Shown: positions 1 to 7,994 of the stretch, in pieces
Layout: each line of letters opens with the position of its first letter
Position numbering within the stretch: the first letter of the stretch is position 1
The notes under the pieces: model-generated
Told to the model about the DNA's origin: nothing
Seen by the model: only the letters and a program-made list of their open reading frames with translations
Database searches by the model: none
Source of the DNA: Desulfitobacterium_A nosdiversum
GTDB taxonomy: Bacteria; Bacillota; Desulfitobacteriia; Desulfitobacteriales; Desulfitobacteriaceae
Direction of reading: 5' to 3'
DNA length: 64,000 bases
NCBI RefSeq assembly: GCF_049860565.1
Contig: NZ_CP172056.1
Location: 4,092,001 to 4,156,000, forward strand
Program-made: the position numbers and the translations under genes

Positions 1-323
1 AAGCCTTCGGCACCATATCACAAGTTGTTATGAAAATGGTGGGAACGATTAAAGAAATCAGTTCTTCATTCAATCAAATTGATGAAAGTATAAAAGGAAT
101 ATTAGAAAAGACAAAATCCGTTGCAGCTGTAGCTGAACAAAATGCCTCAAGTTCAGAGGAAATATCCGCAAGCAGTGAGGAACTGACCGCCACTTCTCAG
201 GAAATTGCAGCATCGGTTAATTTCTTAAAAAACCTCGGTATGCAATTGGAACAGACCATTTCTGTTTTTAATTTAAACAACGTTTTAACTCTACAAAGTG
301 AAAGAGAGGAGCAACAATCCTGA
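1..323 (+). CDS. methyl-accepting chemotaxis protein, C-terminal fragment
   Basis: This is the 3' end of a chemotaxis receptor cut by the window edge; the reading frame is open from base 3 with no stop before 321-323. The roughly 106 visible residues are the alanine-, serine- and glutamate-rich coiled coil of an MCP signalling domain, with the SSSEEISASSEEL pattern typical of the distal adaptation helix, so it would signal to CheA/CheW. The sensor part lies outside the window. The stop codon overlaps the next gene (CTGA), so the two are probably co-transcribed. The MCP assignment is secure as a family but ligand and topology cannot be seen. Confidence 0.85.
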   Translation, partial: AFGTISQVVMKMVGTIKEISSSFNQIDESIKGILEKTKSVAAVAEQNASSSEEISASSEELTATSQEIAASVNFLKNLGMQLEQTISVFNLNNVLTLQSEREEQQS

Positions 324-721
324 ACAGAGCTTTAGAATTTTTAAAAGAATGCGGCACTTTTTACTTAGCAACAACAGAAGGGGACCAACCAAGGATCAGA
401 CCCTTTGGTGCTGTCTTTATCTACGAAGGAAAATTATATATTGTAACCAATAATAAAAAACAATGCTTTAAGCAAATGCTAGCCAATCCCAAAGTTGAAA
501 TCTGTTGTATGAATAAAGAAAGACAATGGATTCGTATTACTGGAAAAGTTGCAAATGATGACCGACGTGAAGTAAAAGAATTTGCACTTGAAGCTTGCCC
601 ATCTTTAAAATCCATGTATACCCTTGATGATGGAATTTTTGCCGTTTTATACTTTACAAAAGGAATAGCTACTATATCTTCTTTCACTGCTCAACCTGAA
701 ACATTTTCATTCAATGTTTAA
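320..721 (+). CDS. pyridoxamine 5'-phosphate oxidase-like (PNPOx) flavin-binding protein, CTG start
   Basis: The 133-residue product has the split-barrel pattern of small PNPOx-like proteins: an N-terminal helix (ALEFLKECGTFYLATTEG), the strand RIRPFGAVF, then NNKKQCFKQMLANPKVEIC. These proteins usually bind FMN, F420 or heme; the substrate is not predictable here. An in-frame TGA at 299-301 limits the 5' end, and the only plausible initiator is CTG at 320, nine bases after AGAGAGGA at 303-310. The first internal ATG (476) would delete the conserved N-terminal third. The start overlaps the chemotaxis gene stop by four bases, suggesting translational coupling. A CTG start is rare; a sequencing error is possible but nothing else looks wrong. 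Confidence 0.75.
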   Translation: MNRALEFLKECGTFYLATTEGDQPRIRPFGAVFIYEGKLYIVTNNKKQCFKQMLANPKVEICCMNKERQWIRITGKVANDDRREVKEFALEACPSLKSMYTLDDGIFAVLYFTKGIATISSFTAQPETFSFNV

Positions 722-790
722 GTTAAAACCGCATATTCATTATATTTACTCTTATGCCGATTCAACTTTTAAGCCAAAATAGAGAAAGAA

Positions 791-826
791 GCGTCTCAGA
801 AGTTTGATTTCTGAGGCGCTCTTTTT
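791..826 (+). terminator. rho-independent terminator
   Basis: GCGTCTCAGAA (791-801) pairs with TTCTGAGGCGC (809-819) and is followed by TCTTTTT. It lies 70 bp after the PNPOx-like gene and ends that operon. Confidence 0.85.
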
Positions 827-860
827 AGCACAGGGTCCTACTATCCTATATCATAATCAA

Positions 861-2344
861 TTAAAATTTAGTAAAACCATCGTCATCTTCATCGTCATTT
901 TTTAAGGAGAGATCCTGATCCCCTGCAGCAACGCAGGCTTGATGAACCTTGGGATAGCCGAGAGTTCCTTCTACCCCGACAACATCTTTAACTTCACAGT
1001 CGGCTGCTCCGGGAACACGGAATTTACGAATATCAAGCATGGGGATTGCCGTTTCTTTGGGTTCAGGAAGCTGGGGGATATAGCTGTAAGGATAACGATA
1101 ACCCCGATAGTAAATCACTGCCGAATTTTCGGTAAATGGCGAGATAAATTCCCACACGACATCTTTCATCCGAGTGACCTCGAAGAAACGACCGCCTACT
1201 CCTTCAGTAATGAAGGTATTTCCATTCGGAAGACGTTGAGCAGCACTGGTTAATGGACTATAGAAACGATAATCGTTAATTAATGGTGAACCATAACCCA
1301 TGAGTTCACTAGCCGTAATTTGCCAAACCACTTTCATGGTTACAGGGTTTAATTCAAGAACACGAGAACGGTCAGTAATGTTGACTTTTGTACCATCTTT
1401 AGAAACGTTGCTGGGTTCGCCATAACCTGACCAACCGCCATTATCGAAGATAAGGATGTTTCCTGCTCCGGGAAGTCCTTGCGGAATCATATGAACATGG
1501 TGTTGTCCAATAATTTGTCCAATTTTCCGAAGCTTCGGATCATCGGCAAAATCGGGTCCCATTTTCCAAACGACTTTCCCGGTTTCTTTAGAAATAATCG
1601 CAATGATATTGGATTCACGAGCATCCCAAATAATATTATCCGGATGGAAACGTTCGTCACCTTTATCATACCATTTGTTAGGACCAAGAACGCTCATGGA
1701 GTTAATATGCATCCAGTCGCCCATTCCGCCGCCTGCTTCATGCAGGTTCGGATTTTTATAGAGGGCTAATTTTGCTGCAGCGCTGAAACCATATTCATTG
1801 AAATGATCTACAGCACGCCATTCCCAAACAATATTTCCTTTCCAGTCCACTTCAATGATAACATCATCCAAAAGTTGTTTGTCGGAGATTCGTTTGTTAT
1901 AGCAGTTCTCATGACAAAGAATTAAGGTGTTGCCACTAGCGGTTTTACACTCCATTCCAGGGACATAGTAACCTACAGTGTTGCCTTCTCTTTGATAGTC
2001 ATGGTGCTGACGAGCCATCCAACGCGGCTCTTCGCCTTCATCTTCAATATACTCTTTCTTATTAAATTCCCAAACCACCTTACCTTCCCAATCAACTTGT
2101 ATAAGGTCGATTTGGTCTTGATAGCCGAATTTAGCGTTTCTTCTGCCACGACTCCCCATGACATAACCCCGGGAAGCAATTTATTTGGCATTCCAAGAAG
2201 ATCTTTAAATACACGAACAACATTACCATTCATGTCAATAATTACGCAGCCTAAACCCGGTGCATTCATAATGGTGTAACCGTTAAAACATTTTTCCGGA
2301 TTATAAATTGTAACACCTGTAGGATGAATAAAGGGTTGACCCAT
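861..2344 (-). pseudogene. arylsulfotransferase (ASST)-like beta-propeller protein, frameshifted
   Basis: Two overlapping frames together encode a protein of about 494 residues resembling the bacterial arylsulfate sulfotransferase family, which moves sulfate between phenolic esters through a sulfohistidine. Repeated blades of the type VDWEGKVVWEF, VDWKGNIVWEW and ISKETGKVVWKM are visible, with His-containing motifs GDWMHINSM and GQHHVHM at positions where the family carries catalytic histidines. The N-terminal part (about 60 residues) is in one frame and the rest in another. The break is at 2167-2173, where the minus strand reads CCCGGGG; one extra G would restore the family-like LLPGGYVMGS. 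No signal peptide is visible, unlike classical periplasmic ASST. It may be a real mutation or a homopolymer sequencing error. Thiol-redox genes follow immediately upstream. Confidence 0.75.
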
Positions 2345-2415
2345 AAACCAACACTCCTTCTACATCGCTTAGATAAAGAATAATTAATAAAGACAAACCA
2401 TTGGGCAATTAGAGC

Positions 2416-2442
2416 CCCTGCTCTTAGTTAAAAAGAACAGGG
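2416..2442 (-). terminator. hairpin after thioredoxin reductase gene
   Basis: CCCTGCTCTT (2416-2425) pairs with AAGAACAGGG (2433-2442) with one G-U. It lies 36 bp downstream of the thioredoxin reductase stop but has no good U-tract on the minus strand, so it may only be a processing or attenuation hairpin. Confidence 0.4.
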
Positions 2443-2477
2443 TTTAAACCCCGATCTAAAGGGTAGTAAAACCAATG

Positions 2478-3698
2478 CTATAATTGAGCTTTTAGATTTT
2501 CCTTATCCATTGTATAGTAAAGCCGTTTGACCTTCTCGCCTTTATCTAAGACTAAAACGGAAGGCACACTATTAACTTCATATTTTTTCGCCAGATTTTT
2601 CTTGGTCGCCATATCAACCTTCACAACTTTATAGCGTTCACCCAGTTCCTGGTTTGCTTCTTCTAATAAGGTGCTGAATTCCAGGCTTTCATTATTCAAG
2701 GCATCAAAGAAAAGAAGTAAGACTTTCTTGTCGCTTTGGAGAATGTTCGTATTAAACGCATTTAATTCTTCAATATAACGTTCGGCGGCAACCGCTGCGA
2801 CCGCTCCGTCTCCGGCTGCCGAAACCACTTGTCGAAGATATTTAATTCGGTTATCCCCGACCGCATATACCCCTTCAATGTTTGTTTCCATCATCTCATT
2901 GACGGGAATATATCCTCTTTTGTCCATCTCGATGCCGCTGTCTTTAAGAAAATGGGTTGAAGGTACCATTCCCACAAAGAAGAAGACTCCTTGGCAGGCA
3001 AGTTCAGTCGAACCTCCTGTTTTTAAGTTCTTAATTTTAACTCCTTCGACCTTCTCTTCTCCCAGGACTTCTTCAATCGTGGAGTTCCAGACAAACTCCA
3101 TCTTTTCATTTTGGAAAGCTCTTTCAGCACTGACTTTATTGCAATCGAGAACTCCTTCGTCATGGAGTACGATCATGGTGACTTTACGCGCGAACTTGGT
3201 AATATACATTCCTTCTTCGATCGCTTGATCTCCACTGCCCACGACAACAACGTCTTCACCTTCGAAGAACTCGGCATCACAGGTCGCACAATAGGCAACG
3301 CCGCTGCCTTGGAGCCGCTTCTCGCCGGGAATATTCAAGAGTCTCGGTTCACTGCCGCAAGCAATGATGATGGCTTTCGCTGAAAATTCTTTGCCTTTTT
3401 TCGTGGTAATGACTTTGCTTTCCTGGGAGAAATCCGTACCGACAACCTCGTCCCGTAAAAACTCAACACCAAAAGATTCTGCATGTTTTTTAAAGTCCTT
3501 CATCAGATCTTCTCCGCTGATTTCCGGATATCCAGGATAATTGACAATCTCCCGTGTCGTATTGACTAAGCCGCCAATGGTTCCTTTATTGATCACAAGG
3601 GTTTTCAGCTTGGCTCTGGCCCCATAGATAGCGGAGGAAAGGCCTGCCGGACCGCCGCCAATAATAATCAAGTCATAGGAATTAGTTAAGTCTCCCAT
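2478..3698 (-). CDS. thioredoxin reductase with fused C-terminal thioredoxin-like domain
   Basis: The first 310 or so residues are a low-molecular-weight thioredoxin reductase: an FAD dinucleotide motif IIGGGPAGLSSA, the redox pair CATC in GVAYCATCDAEFF, an NADPH motif VVVVGSGDQAIEEG and the C-terminal FAD motif YAVGD. A further 80 residues (KKVLLLFFDALNNESLEF to the end) have a thioredoxin fold pattern including the cis-Pro region VNSVPSVLVL, but the expected CxxC is replaced by NNES. It would reduce thioredoxin, probably the product of the next gene upstream (29 bp or more away). The start is uncertain: ATG 3698 has GAGGAG almost touching it, while TTG codons at 3707 and 3710 sit behind AGAGAGGAAG. 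Family is secure; the role of the Cys-less domain is unknown. Confidence 0.9.
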   Translation of the reverse strand: MGDLTNSYDLIIIGGGPAGLSSAIYGARAKLKTLVINKGTIGGLVNTTREIVNYPGYPEISGEDLMKDFKKHAESFGVEFLRDEVVGTDFSQESKVITTKKGKEFSAKAIIIACGSEPRLLNIPGEKRLQGSGVAYCATCDAEFFEGEDVVVVGSGDQAIEEGMYITKFARKVTMIVLHDEGVLDCNKVSAERAFQNEKMEFVWNSTIEEVLGEEKVEGVKIKNLKTGGSTELACQGVFFFVGMVPSTHFLKDSGIEMDKRGYIPVNEMMETNIEGVYAVGDNRIKYLRQVVSAAGDGAVAAVAAERYIEELNAFNTNILQSDKKVLLLFFDALNNESLEFSTLLEEANQELGERYKVVKVDMATKKNLAKKYEVNSVPSVLVLDKGEKVKRLYYTMDKENLKAQL

Positions 3699-3739
3699 TC
3701 TCCTCAACAACTTCCTCTCTTTTTAAGCATGTAATAATA

Positions 3740-4066
3740 TTACGATTCAAGAACATCCGCAATCTTATCGATGACTCGTTCGTCTTCAACTTGGCCAGCC
3801 ATTTTACCTTTAAACTCACCCTTATTAAAGAAAAGGAGCTGTGGAACCCCTTTTAAAGAAAATCTTTGGAACAACTCTTTATCTTCTTCCACATCCACAT
3901 AATAGAAACCAAATTTACCTTTGTATTTCGGTTGTAATTCTTCTAACATAGGCACGACTTCTTTACAGACATGACAGGTTTTTCTTGAGAAAATCACCAG
4001 GCAAGGCTCACCGTTATCATAGATTACCTCTTCAAAGCGAGTATCATTCAATCGAGTTAAAGACAT
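3740..4066 (-). CDS. thioredoxin-like protein (CHVC active site)
   Basis: A 108-residue single-domain thioredoxin. The active site is SRKTCHVCKEV, so the dithiol is CHVC rather than the usual WCGPC, followed by the conserved cis-Pro in KGVPQLLFF. No signal peptide, so it is cytoplasmic. It lies directly upstream of the thioredoxin reductase in the same direction, and the pair probably forms a dedicated redox couple. The altered active site suggests a special partner rather than the general thioredoxin; the frameshifted arylsulfotransferase-like gene two places downstream is the obvious candidate. The start has a good RBS (AGGAGTG about 9 bases upstream). Confidence 0.88.
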   Translation of the reverse strand: MSLTRLNDTRFEEVIYDNGEPCLVIFSRKTCHVCKEVVPMLEELQPKYKGKFGFYYVDVEEDKELFQRFSLKGVPQLLFFNKGEFKGKMAGQVEDERVIDKIADVLES

Positions 4067-4123
4067 TTTTTATTCACTCCTAAATCTTTAATAAATAAAT
4101 TCAATTGTTTAAAAAAAGCATCC

Positions 4124-4137
4124 CCATTTTAAAATGG
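4124..4137. promoter_or_regulatory. 14-bp perfect palindrome upstream of the thioredoxin gene
   Basis: CCATTTTAAAATGG is self-complementary over 14 bp and lies 58-71 bp upstream of the thioredoxin ATG, a usual place for an operator or activator site. No factor can be assigned. Confidence 0.4.
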
Positions 4138-4249
4138 AATCTTTTCTTAATTAAGCACTCCTAGATTGTTCCTTAGATTGGACACCTCCTTTAATAAAAC
4201 TCTATTTAACCATCTTAATATATATTAGTTCTTCTTTAATTTTCATAAG

Positions 4250-4268
4250 GTTGTAGAGATTACCTTTT
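4250..4268 (-). promoter_or_regulatory. shared 19-bp box, copy A
   Basis: On the minus strand this reads AAAAGGTAATCTCTACAAC. It matches copies at 7071-7089 and 11726-11744 at most positions and, like them, lies upstream of a leftward gene, here 184 bp before the thioredoxin start. Probably a regulatory element of the 0.9-12 kb region. Confidence 0.45.
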
Positions 4269-4288
4269 AACTTCTCATTAGCTAATAT

Positions 4289-5566
4289 TTATTTACTTCG
4301 CATCGCCATATTTAAAAGCTCTGCCACATGCATGCATTTTACATTCATGTTGTTACGGTTCAAGCCGTCTTCCATTTGCATAAGGCAGGCTGGACAGGAG
4401 GTTAGCAGCACTTCAGCACCGGTTTCCTTTATGTCCGCAATTTTCTTGTCGTTAATCTTTTTAGACGTATCGTAATGGTACAGGCTATAGGACCCTGCCA
4501 TACCGCAGCACTTTTCGATCCTTGGTAATTCTGAGAATTTTGCTCCAGAGATAGCTCGGATGATCTGCCGTGGTTGTTTTCTTACATTCTGCCCTCGAGC
4601 CAAGTGACATGGGTCATGATAAGTGGTTTTAACCGAAACCCGCTCTAAATTCTTATCCCATCCGTCAATGCTCACGACAAATTCATTAAAATCCTTAACT
4701 TTGGCCATAAGCTTTTTCGCTTTCGCCGAATATTTAGGATCATCCGCAAGAAGCTCAGCATATTCTTCTTTTAATGCTAAACCGCAGGAAGCACAGGCAA
4801 CGATCACTGCATCCACATCCAGATCCATGAAAACATCTATGTTGGCCTTGGCCAGAGCAATGGCCGTATCTTTATCTCCGTTTACGCGGGCTGGAGTCCC
4901 GCAACACGTCTGCTTCCAAGGGATCGTTACATCGTAACCCAGCTTATTTAAAACCTCAATGACCGACCGGCCTGCATCCACATAAAAATAATTCAGCATG
5001 CAGCCCGTAAAAAATGCGACTCTTCCCCGAGAATTCTTACCCTTTACCATTTCCGGAAACTGTTGGCGCAAAGGGGTTGGGGCAATCGGTTTAATCATTC
5101 GTCGCATATCTATACCCATCGGCAGCCGAGGCAGCATTCCTTGCCCATTAGGTCCTGGCCTGAAAAGCAGCTTCTGAAATATTGATCCGCTTCTTAAGCT
5201 CAAATGAAAAATCCCCCGATTTTTTAGAACGACTCGAAAAATAAACTTTTTTAAAAGGTGCATTCCCCTACGGCGGACCGTCTCGACCCGAGCTGCTTCG
5301 ACTAATTTATCCACCCGTACTCCGCTGGGACAGTTGGCTACACAGGCTTTGCACATTAAACATTGGGACATGAGCTCCTCAAAACCGCCGGTAATTTCGA
5401 TATCATTTTTAATCGCCATACGAATCAAACGCACCTTACCCCTTGCCACCGTCGCTTCAGAAGTCAGTTCAGCAAAAATCGGGCAAACATTCTGACAGGA
5501 TCCGCAGCGGATACATTTGATCACTTCTTTTTCCCACTCGGCAAATGCTTTAGGCATATTTCTCAC
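4289..5566 (-). CDS. GlcF-like iron-sulfur subunit of a 2-hydroxyacid oxidase
   Basis: The 425-residue protein has two 4Fe-4S ferredoxin motifs near the N-terminus (CIRCGSCQNVCP and CLMCKACVANCPSG) and two CCG domains (CCGTPARV and CCGMAGSY) as in glycolate oxidase GlcF and heterodisulfide reductase HdrD. With the GlcD-like flavoprotein it overlaps by four bases, it should pass electrons from oxidation of a 2-hydroxyacid such as lactate or glycolate to a quinone or another carrier. No transmembrane segment is visible, so it is cytoplasmic or peripheral. The substrate cannot be told from sequence; the neighbouring MFS carrier may import it. Confidence 0.88.
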   Translation of the reverse strand: MRNMPKAFAEWEKEVIKCIRCGSCQNVCPIFAELTSEATVARGKVRLIRMAIKNDIEITGGFEELMSQCLMCKACVANCPSGVRVDKLVEAARVETVRRRGMHLLKKFIFRVVLKNRGIFHLSLRSGSIFQKLLFRPGPNGQGMLPRLPMGIDMRRMIKPIAPTPLRQQFPEMVKGKNSRGRVAFFTGCMLNYFYVDAGRSVIEVLNKLGYDVTIPWKQTCCGTPARVNGDKDTAIALAKANIDVFMDLDVDAVIVACASCGLALKEEYAELLADDPKYSAKAKKLMAKVKDFNEFVVSIDGWDKNLERVSVKTTYHDPCHLARGQNVRKQPRQIIRAISGAKFSELPRIEKCCGMAGSYSLYHYDTSKKINDKKIADIKETGAEVLLTSCPACLMQMEDGLNRNNMNVKCMHVAELLNMAMRSK

Positions 5567-6951
5567 TCCCCAAACATTACGCCGGGATTAAGCAGATTCT
5601 CAGGATCCAGCGCCAATTTAATTTTTTTCATAACACGATAACCGTCTTCTCCGATTTGCTGTTTAATAAACGGTGCTTTAGCTCTGCCAATCCCATGCTC
5701 GCCGCTTAAAGTCCCTTTGAGTTCCAAAGCGGCATAAAAGGTTTCGTCAATCGCCTTTTCGACACGGCTCATTTCTTCCTTATCTATTTCATCGCAAAGG
5801 AATGTCGCATGCAAATTTCCATCCCCTGCATGTCCCACAACCGCAATTAAAACATTATATCGAGCAGCAATTTCACGGATTCTTTTAATCATAGCCGGAA
5901 TTTCACTTCTCGGTACTGTCGCATCTTCCCCGATAATCGTTGGCTTCAAACGGGCACAAGATGCAAAAGCCGCACGGCGCGCCGTCCACAGCTCGTCCGC
6001 CTCCTGTTCGTTTTGAGCAATCCTGACTTCCCTGGCCCCTATTTCCTTGCAGACCTTTTCAATCTTTCGAACCTGTTTTTCTAAAAGTTCCTCGTCGCCG
6101 TCTACTTCAATCAGAAGCACGGCTTCTGCATCCAGAGGAAACCCAACATGAGCATATTCTTCAATATTTTTAATATAGACATCATCCAAAAGTTCAATCG
6201 TCGTCGGAATAATACCCTGGGCAATAATTCCTGAAACCGCTTGTCCTGCTGTTTCAATCTTATTAAAAATGGCCAGCATCGTTTTTTTCGCTTCGGGTTT
6301 AGGTACTAATTTTAAAACAACCTTCGTAATGATGCCTAAAGTCCCTTCCGAACCTGTAAATAATTGAGTCAGATTATATCCCGTGACATTCTTAATGACC
6401 CGTCCACCGGTATTAATGATTTCCCCGGTGGGCAACACAATTTCCAGCCCCAACACATAATCTTTGGTCGTACCATACTTAACCCCCCGTGGGCCTCCGG
6501 CACTTTCGGCGACATTTCCACCGATCGTGGCAAAAGCCAGACTGGCTGGATCCGGGGGATAAAAGAGCCCAATCTTTTCGACTTCCTGTTGAAGTTGGCC
6601 TGTTTTTACCCCCGTTTCAACAACAGCCAGTAAATTTTCTCTATCGATCTCCAAAATCTTATTCATTTTCGTGAGAACCATAATAATACACTCCGGCAAT
6701 GAGAGCGTCCCACCACTCACATTAGAACCTGCCCCACGGGGGATTACCGTAATCTTATGTTCATAAGCAAATTTCATGACGGCGGATACCTGTTCCGTTG
6801 TTTCCGGGAAGACGATTATTCCCGGCGTATTTTTTTTATCGATTTTAGAAAAAGAAGCGTCATAAGTGTAACAAAAACAATCTTCAAATGAATCAAAGAC
6901 GTTTTTCTCTCCAACCAACGTTTTAAGACTTTTGATTAACAACTGATCCAT
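5563..6951 (-). CDS. GlcD-like FAD-linked 2-hydroxyacid dehydrogenase
   Basis: A 462-residue flavoprotein of the GlcD/LDH-D family. The N-terminal FAD-binding half contains PRGAGSNVSGG and AESAGGPRGVKYGTT, and the C-terminal half has VVGHAGDGNLHATFL and SGEHGIGRAKAPF, the usual metal and substrate-binding histidine motifs. It would oxidise D-lactate, glycolate or a similar 2-hydroxyacid and hand electrons to the GlcF-like partner, whose start overlaps its stop. Its promoter region is shared with the divergent Crp-like gene and carries one of the 19-bp boxes. No lactate permease (LldP or LctP family) is linked, which leaves the substrate open. Confidence 0.9.
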   Translation of the reverse strand: MDQLLIKSLKTLVGEKNVFDSFEDCFCYTYDASFSKIDKKNTPGIIVFPETTEQVSAVMKFAYEHKITVIPRGAGSNVSGGTLSLPECIIMVLTKMNKILEIDRENLLAVVETGVKTGQLQQEVEKIGLFYPPDPASLAFATIGGNVAESAGGPRGVKYGTTKDYVLGLEIVLPTGEIINTGGRVIKNVTGYNLTQLFTGSEGTLGIITKVVLKLVPKPEAKKTMLAIFNKIETAGQAVSGIIAQGIIPTTIELLDDVYIKNIEEYAHVGFPLDAEAVLLIEVDGDEELLEKQVRKIEKVCKEIGAREVRIAQNEQEADELWTARRAAFASCARLKPTIIGEDATVPRSEIPAMIKRIREIAARYNVLIAVVGHAGDGNLHATFLCDEIDKEEMSRVEKAIDETFYAALELKGTLSGEHGIGRAKAPFIKQQIGEDGYRVMKKIKLALDPENLLNPGVMFGE

Positions 6952-7070
6952 GATTTATTCTCCTTCTATTTTATGATATAGTCAGGTTACACCAATCAAA
7001 AACACATCTATAAATCGCCTGTAACCAAACTCTTATAATCTAAATATTAATCTTTTTCTTAAGCTAAGAT

Positions 7071-7089
7071 ATCGTATAGGCTACCTTTT
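7071..7089 (-). promoter_or_regulatory. shared 19-bp box, copy B
   Basis: On the minus strand this reads AAAAGGTAGCCTATACGAT, 120 bp upstream of the GlcD-like start and 147 bp upstream of the divergent Crp-like gene. It matches copy C at 16 of 19 positions. The core TAGNCTA is a short palindrome. Candidate binding site for the adjacent regulator. Confidence 0.5.
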
Positions 7090-7235
7090 TCTATTTATAA
7101 AAGTTCTATGATTATCATACTGGGATAGTAATGTTCTTGATTCTTATTAAAGTGGTCTTTAAGGGGCCACTGTCATTGGATTCCTATTGTTTTTGTGAAC
7201 ACGAGCACACATAATACGAAAGGAGTTCTAAGGTT

Positions 7236-7910
7236 ATGGAAAAAGGTATGTACGATAGCACCCCATTTATTAATCCTAATATGTCAATCCTGGATTATTT
7301 CACAGAAAATGCAAAATCTAAAATAACACTTAAAAAAGGTGAACTATTTACTCCTCAGGCTTTTGACTCAATGGTAGGTTTAATAAAAGAAGGAAGATTA
7401 AAAGTAGAGTTATCCAATGAAGAAGGCGAAAATAGATTAATGTGGTTTCTTGAAAAAGGGTGTTTAATTGCTTGCTTTCATAAAACTTTTTATCAGGAAA
7501 CCTTTGCTCTGGAAAAAGCAGAAATTTTAATGATTACCAAGGATACTTTTTTTAAACTTTTACATACTAATCAAGGTTATTTAGAATTTTTTATTGATCA
7601 GCTATATAAAAAGTATGAATATTGCATAAATACACTTATTACCGAAGGTAAGGAAATAAGTAAAGTTAGAGTTTATAAATTAATTCAACAATTAGGTAAA
7701 AATTACGGTGTAATTCAATTCGATAACAGTATCCACGTTAAAAATTTCTTAACAAGAAAAGATATGGCTTCAATTACCGGTGTCCATCGATCAAATATTA
7801 TAAAATATATAACTGAACTAGAGCATTTAGATGTTATCAAGAAAGAAAAACAATTCATTATCATTAAACAGCCTCAATTACTTGAAGAGCTAATAAATAC
7901 TGAAGAATAA
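7236..7910 (+). CDS. Crp/Fnr-family transcriptional regulator (CprK-like)
   Basis: A 224-residue protein with an N-terminal cyclic-nucleotide-binding-like effector domain (about residues 15-120), a long dimerisation helix and a C-terminal helix-turn-helix (RKDMASITGVHRSNIIKYITEL). Its layout resembles CprK and related Desulfitobacterium regulators that sense small organic ligands rather than cAMP. No cysteine cluster of the FNR type is seen. It is divergent from the GlcDF operon and flanked on the other side by an MFS carrier, so it is probably the local activator for this catabolic region; box B lies between the two promoters. RBS GAAAGGAG is well placed. The ligand is unknown. Confidence 0.88.
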   Translation: MEKGMYDSTPFINPNMSILDYFTENAKSKITLKKGELFTPQAFDSMVGLIKEGRLKVELSNEEGENRLMWFLEKGCLIACFHKTFYQETFALEKAEILMITKDTFFKLLHTNQGYLEFFIDQLYKKYEYCINTLITEGKEISKVRVYKLIQQLGKNYGVIQFDNSIHVKNFLTRKDMASITGVHRSNIIKYITELEHLDVIKKEKQFIIIKQPQLLEELINTEE

Positions 7911-7936
7911 TTCTTAATGTTTGCCTTTATGAAATA

Positions 7937-7976
7937 AAAAAGGAAAACCGAGATGTTAGCCTCGGTTTTCCTTTTT
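7937..7976. terminator. bidirectional terminator
   Basis: AAAAAGGAAAACCGAG (7937-7952) pairs perfectly with CTCGGTTTTCCTTTTT (7961-7976). It has a U-tract in both directions and separates the converging Crp-like and MFS genes. Confidence 0.9.
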
Positions 7977-7994
7977 ATTTATTCATTCACTTAT

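Noticed and set aside
939..2279. Plus-strand open frames inside the arylsulfotransferase-like region
   Set aside because: They are shadows of the leftward gene; no RBS and no protein-like composition.
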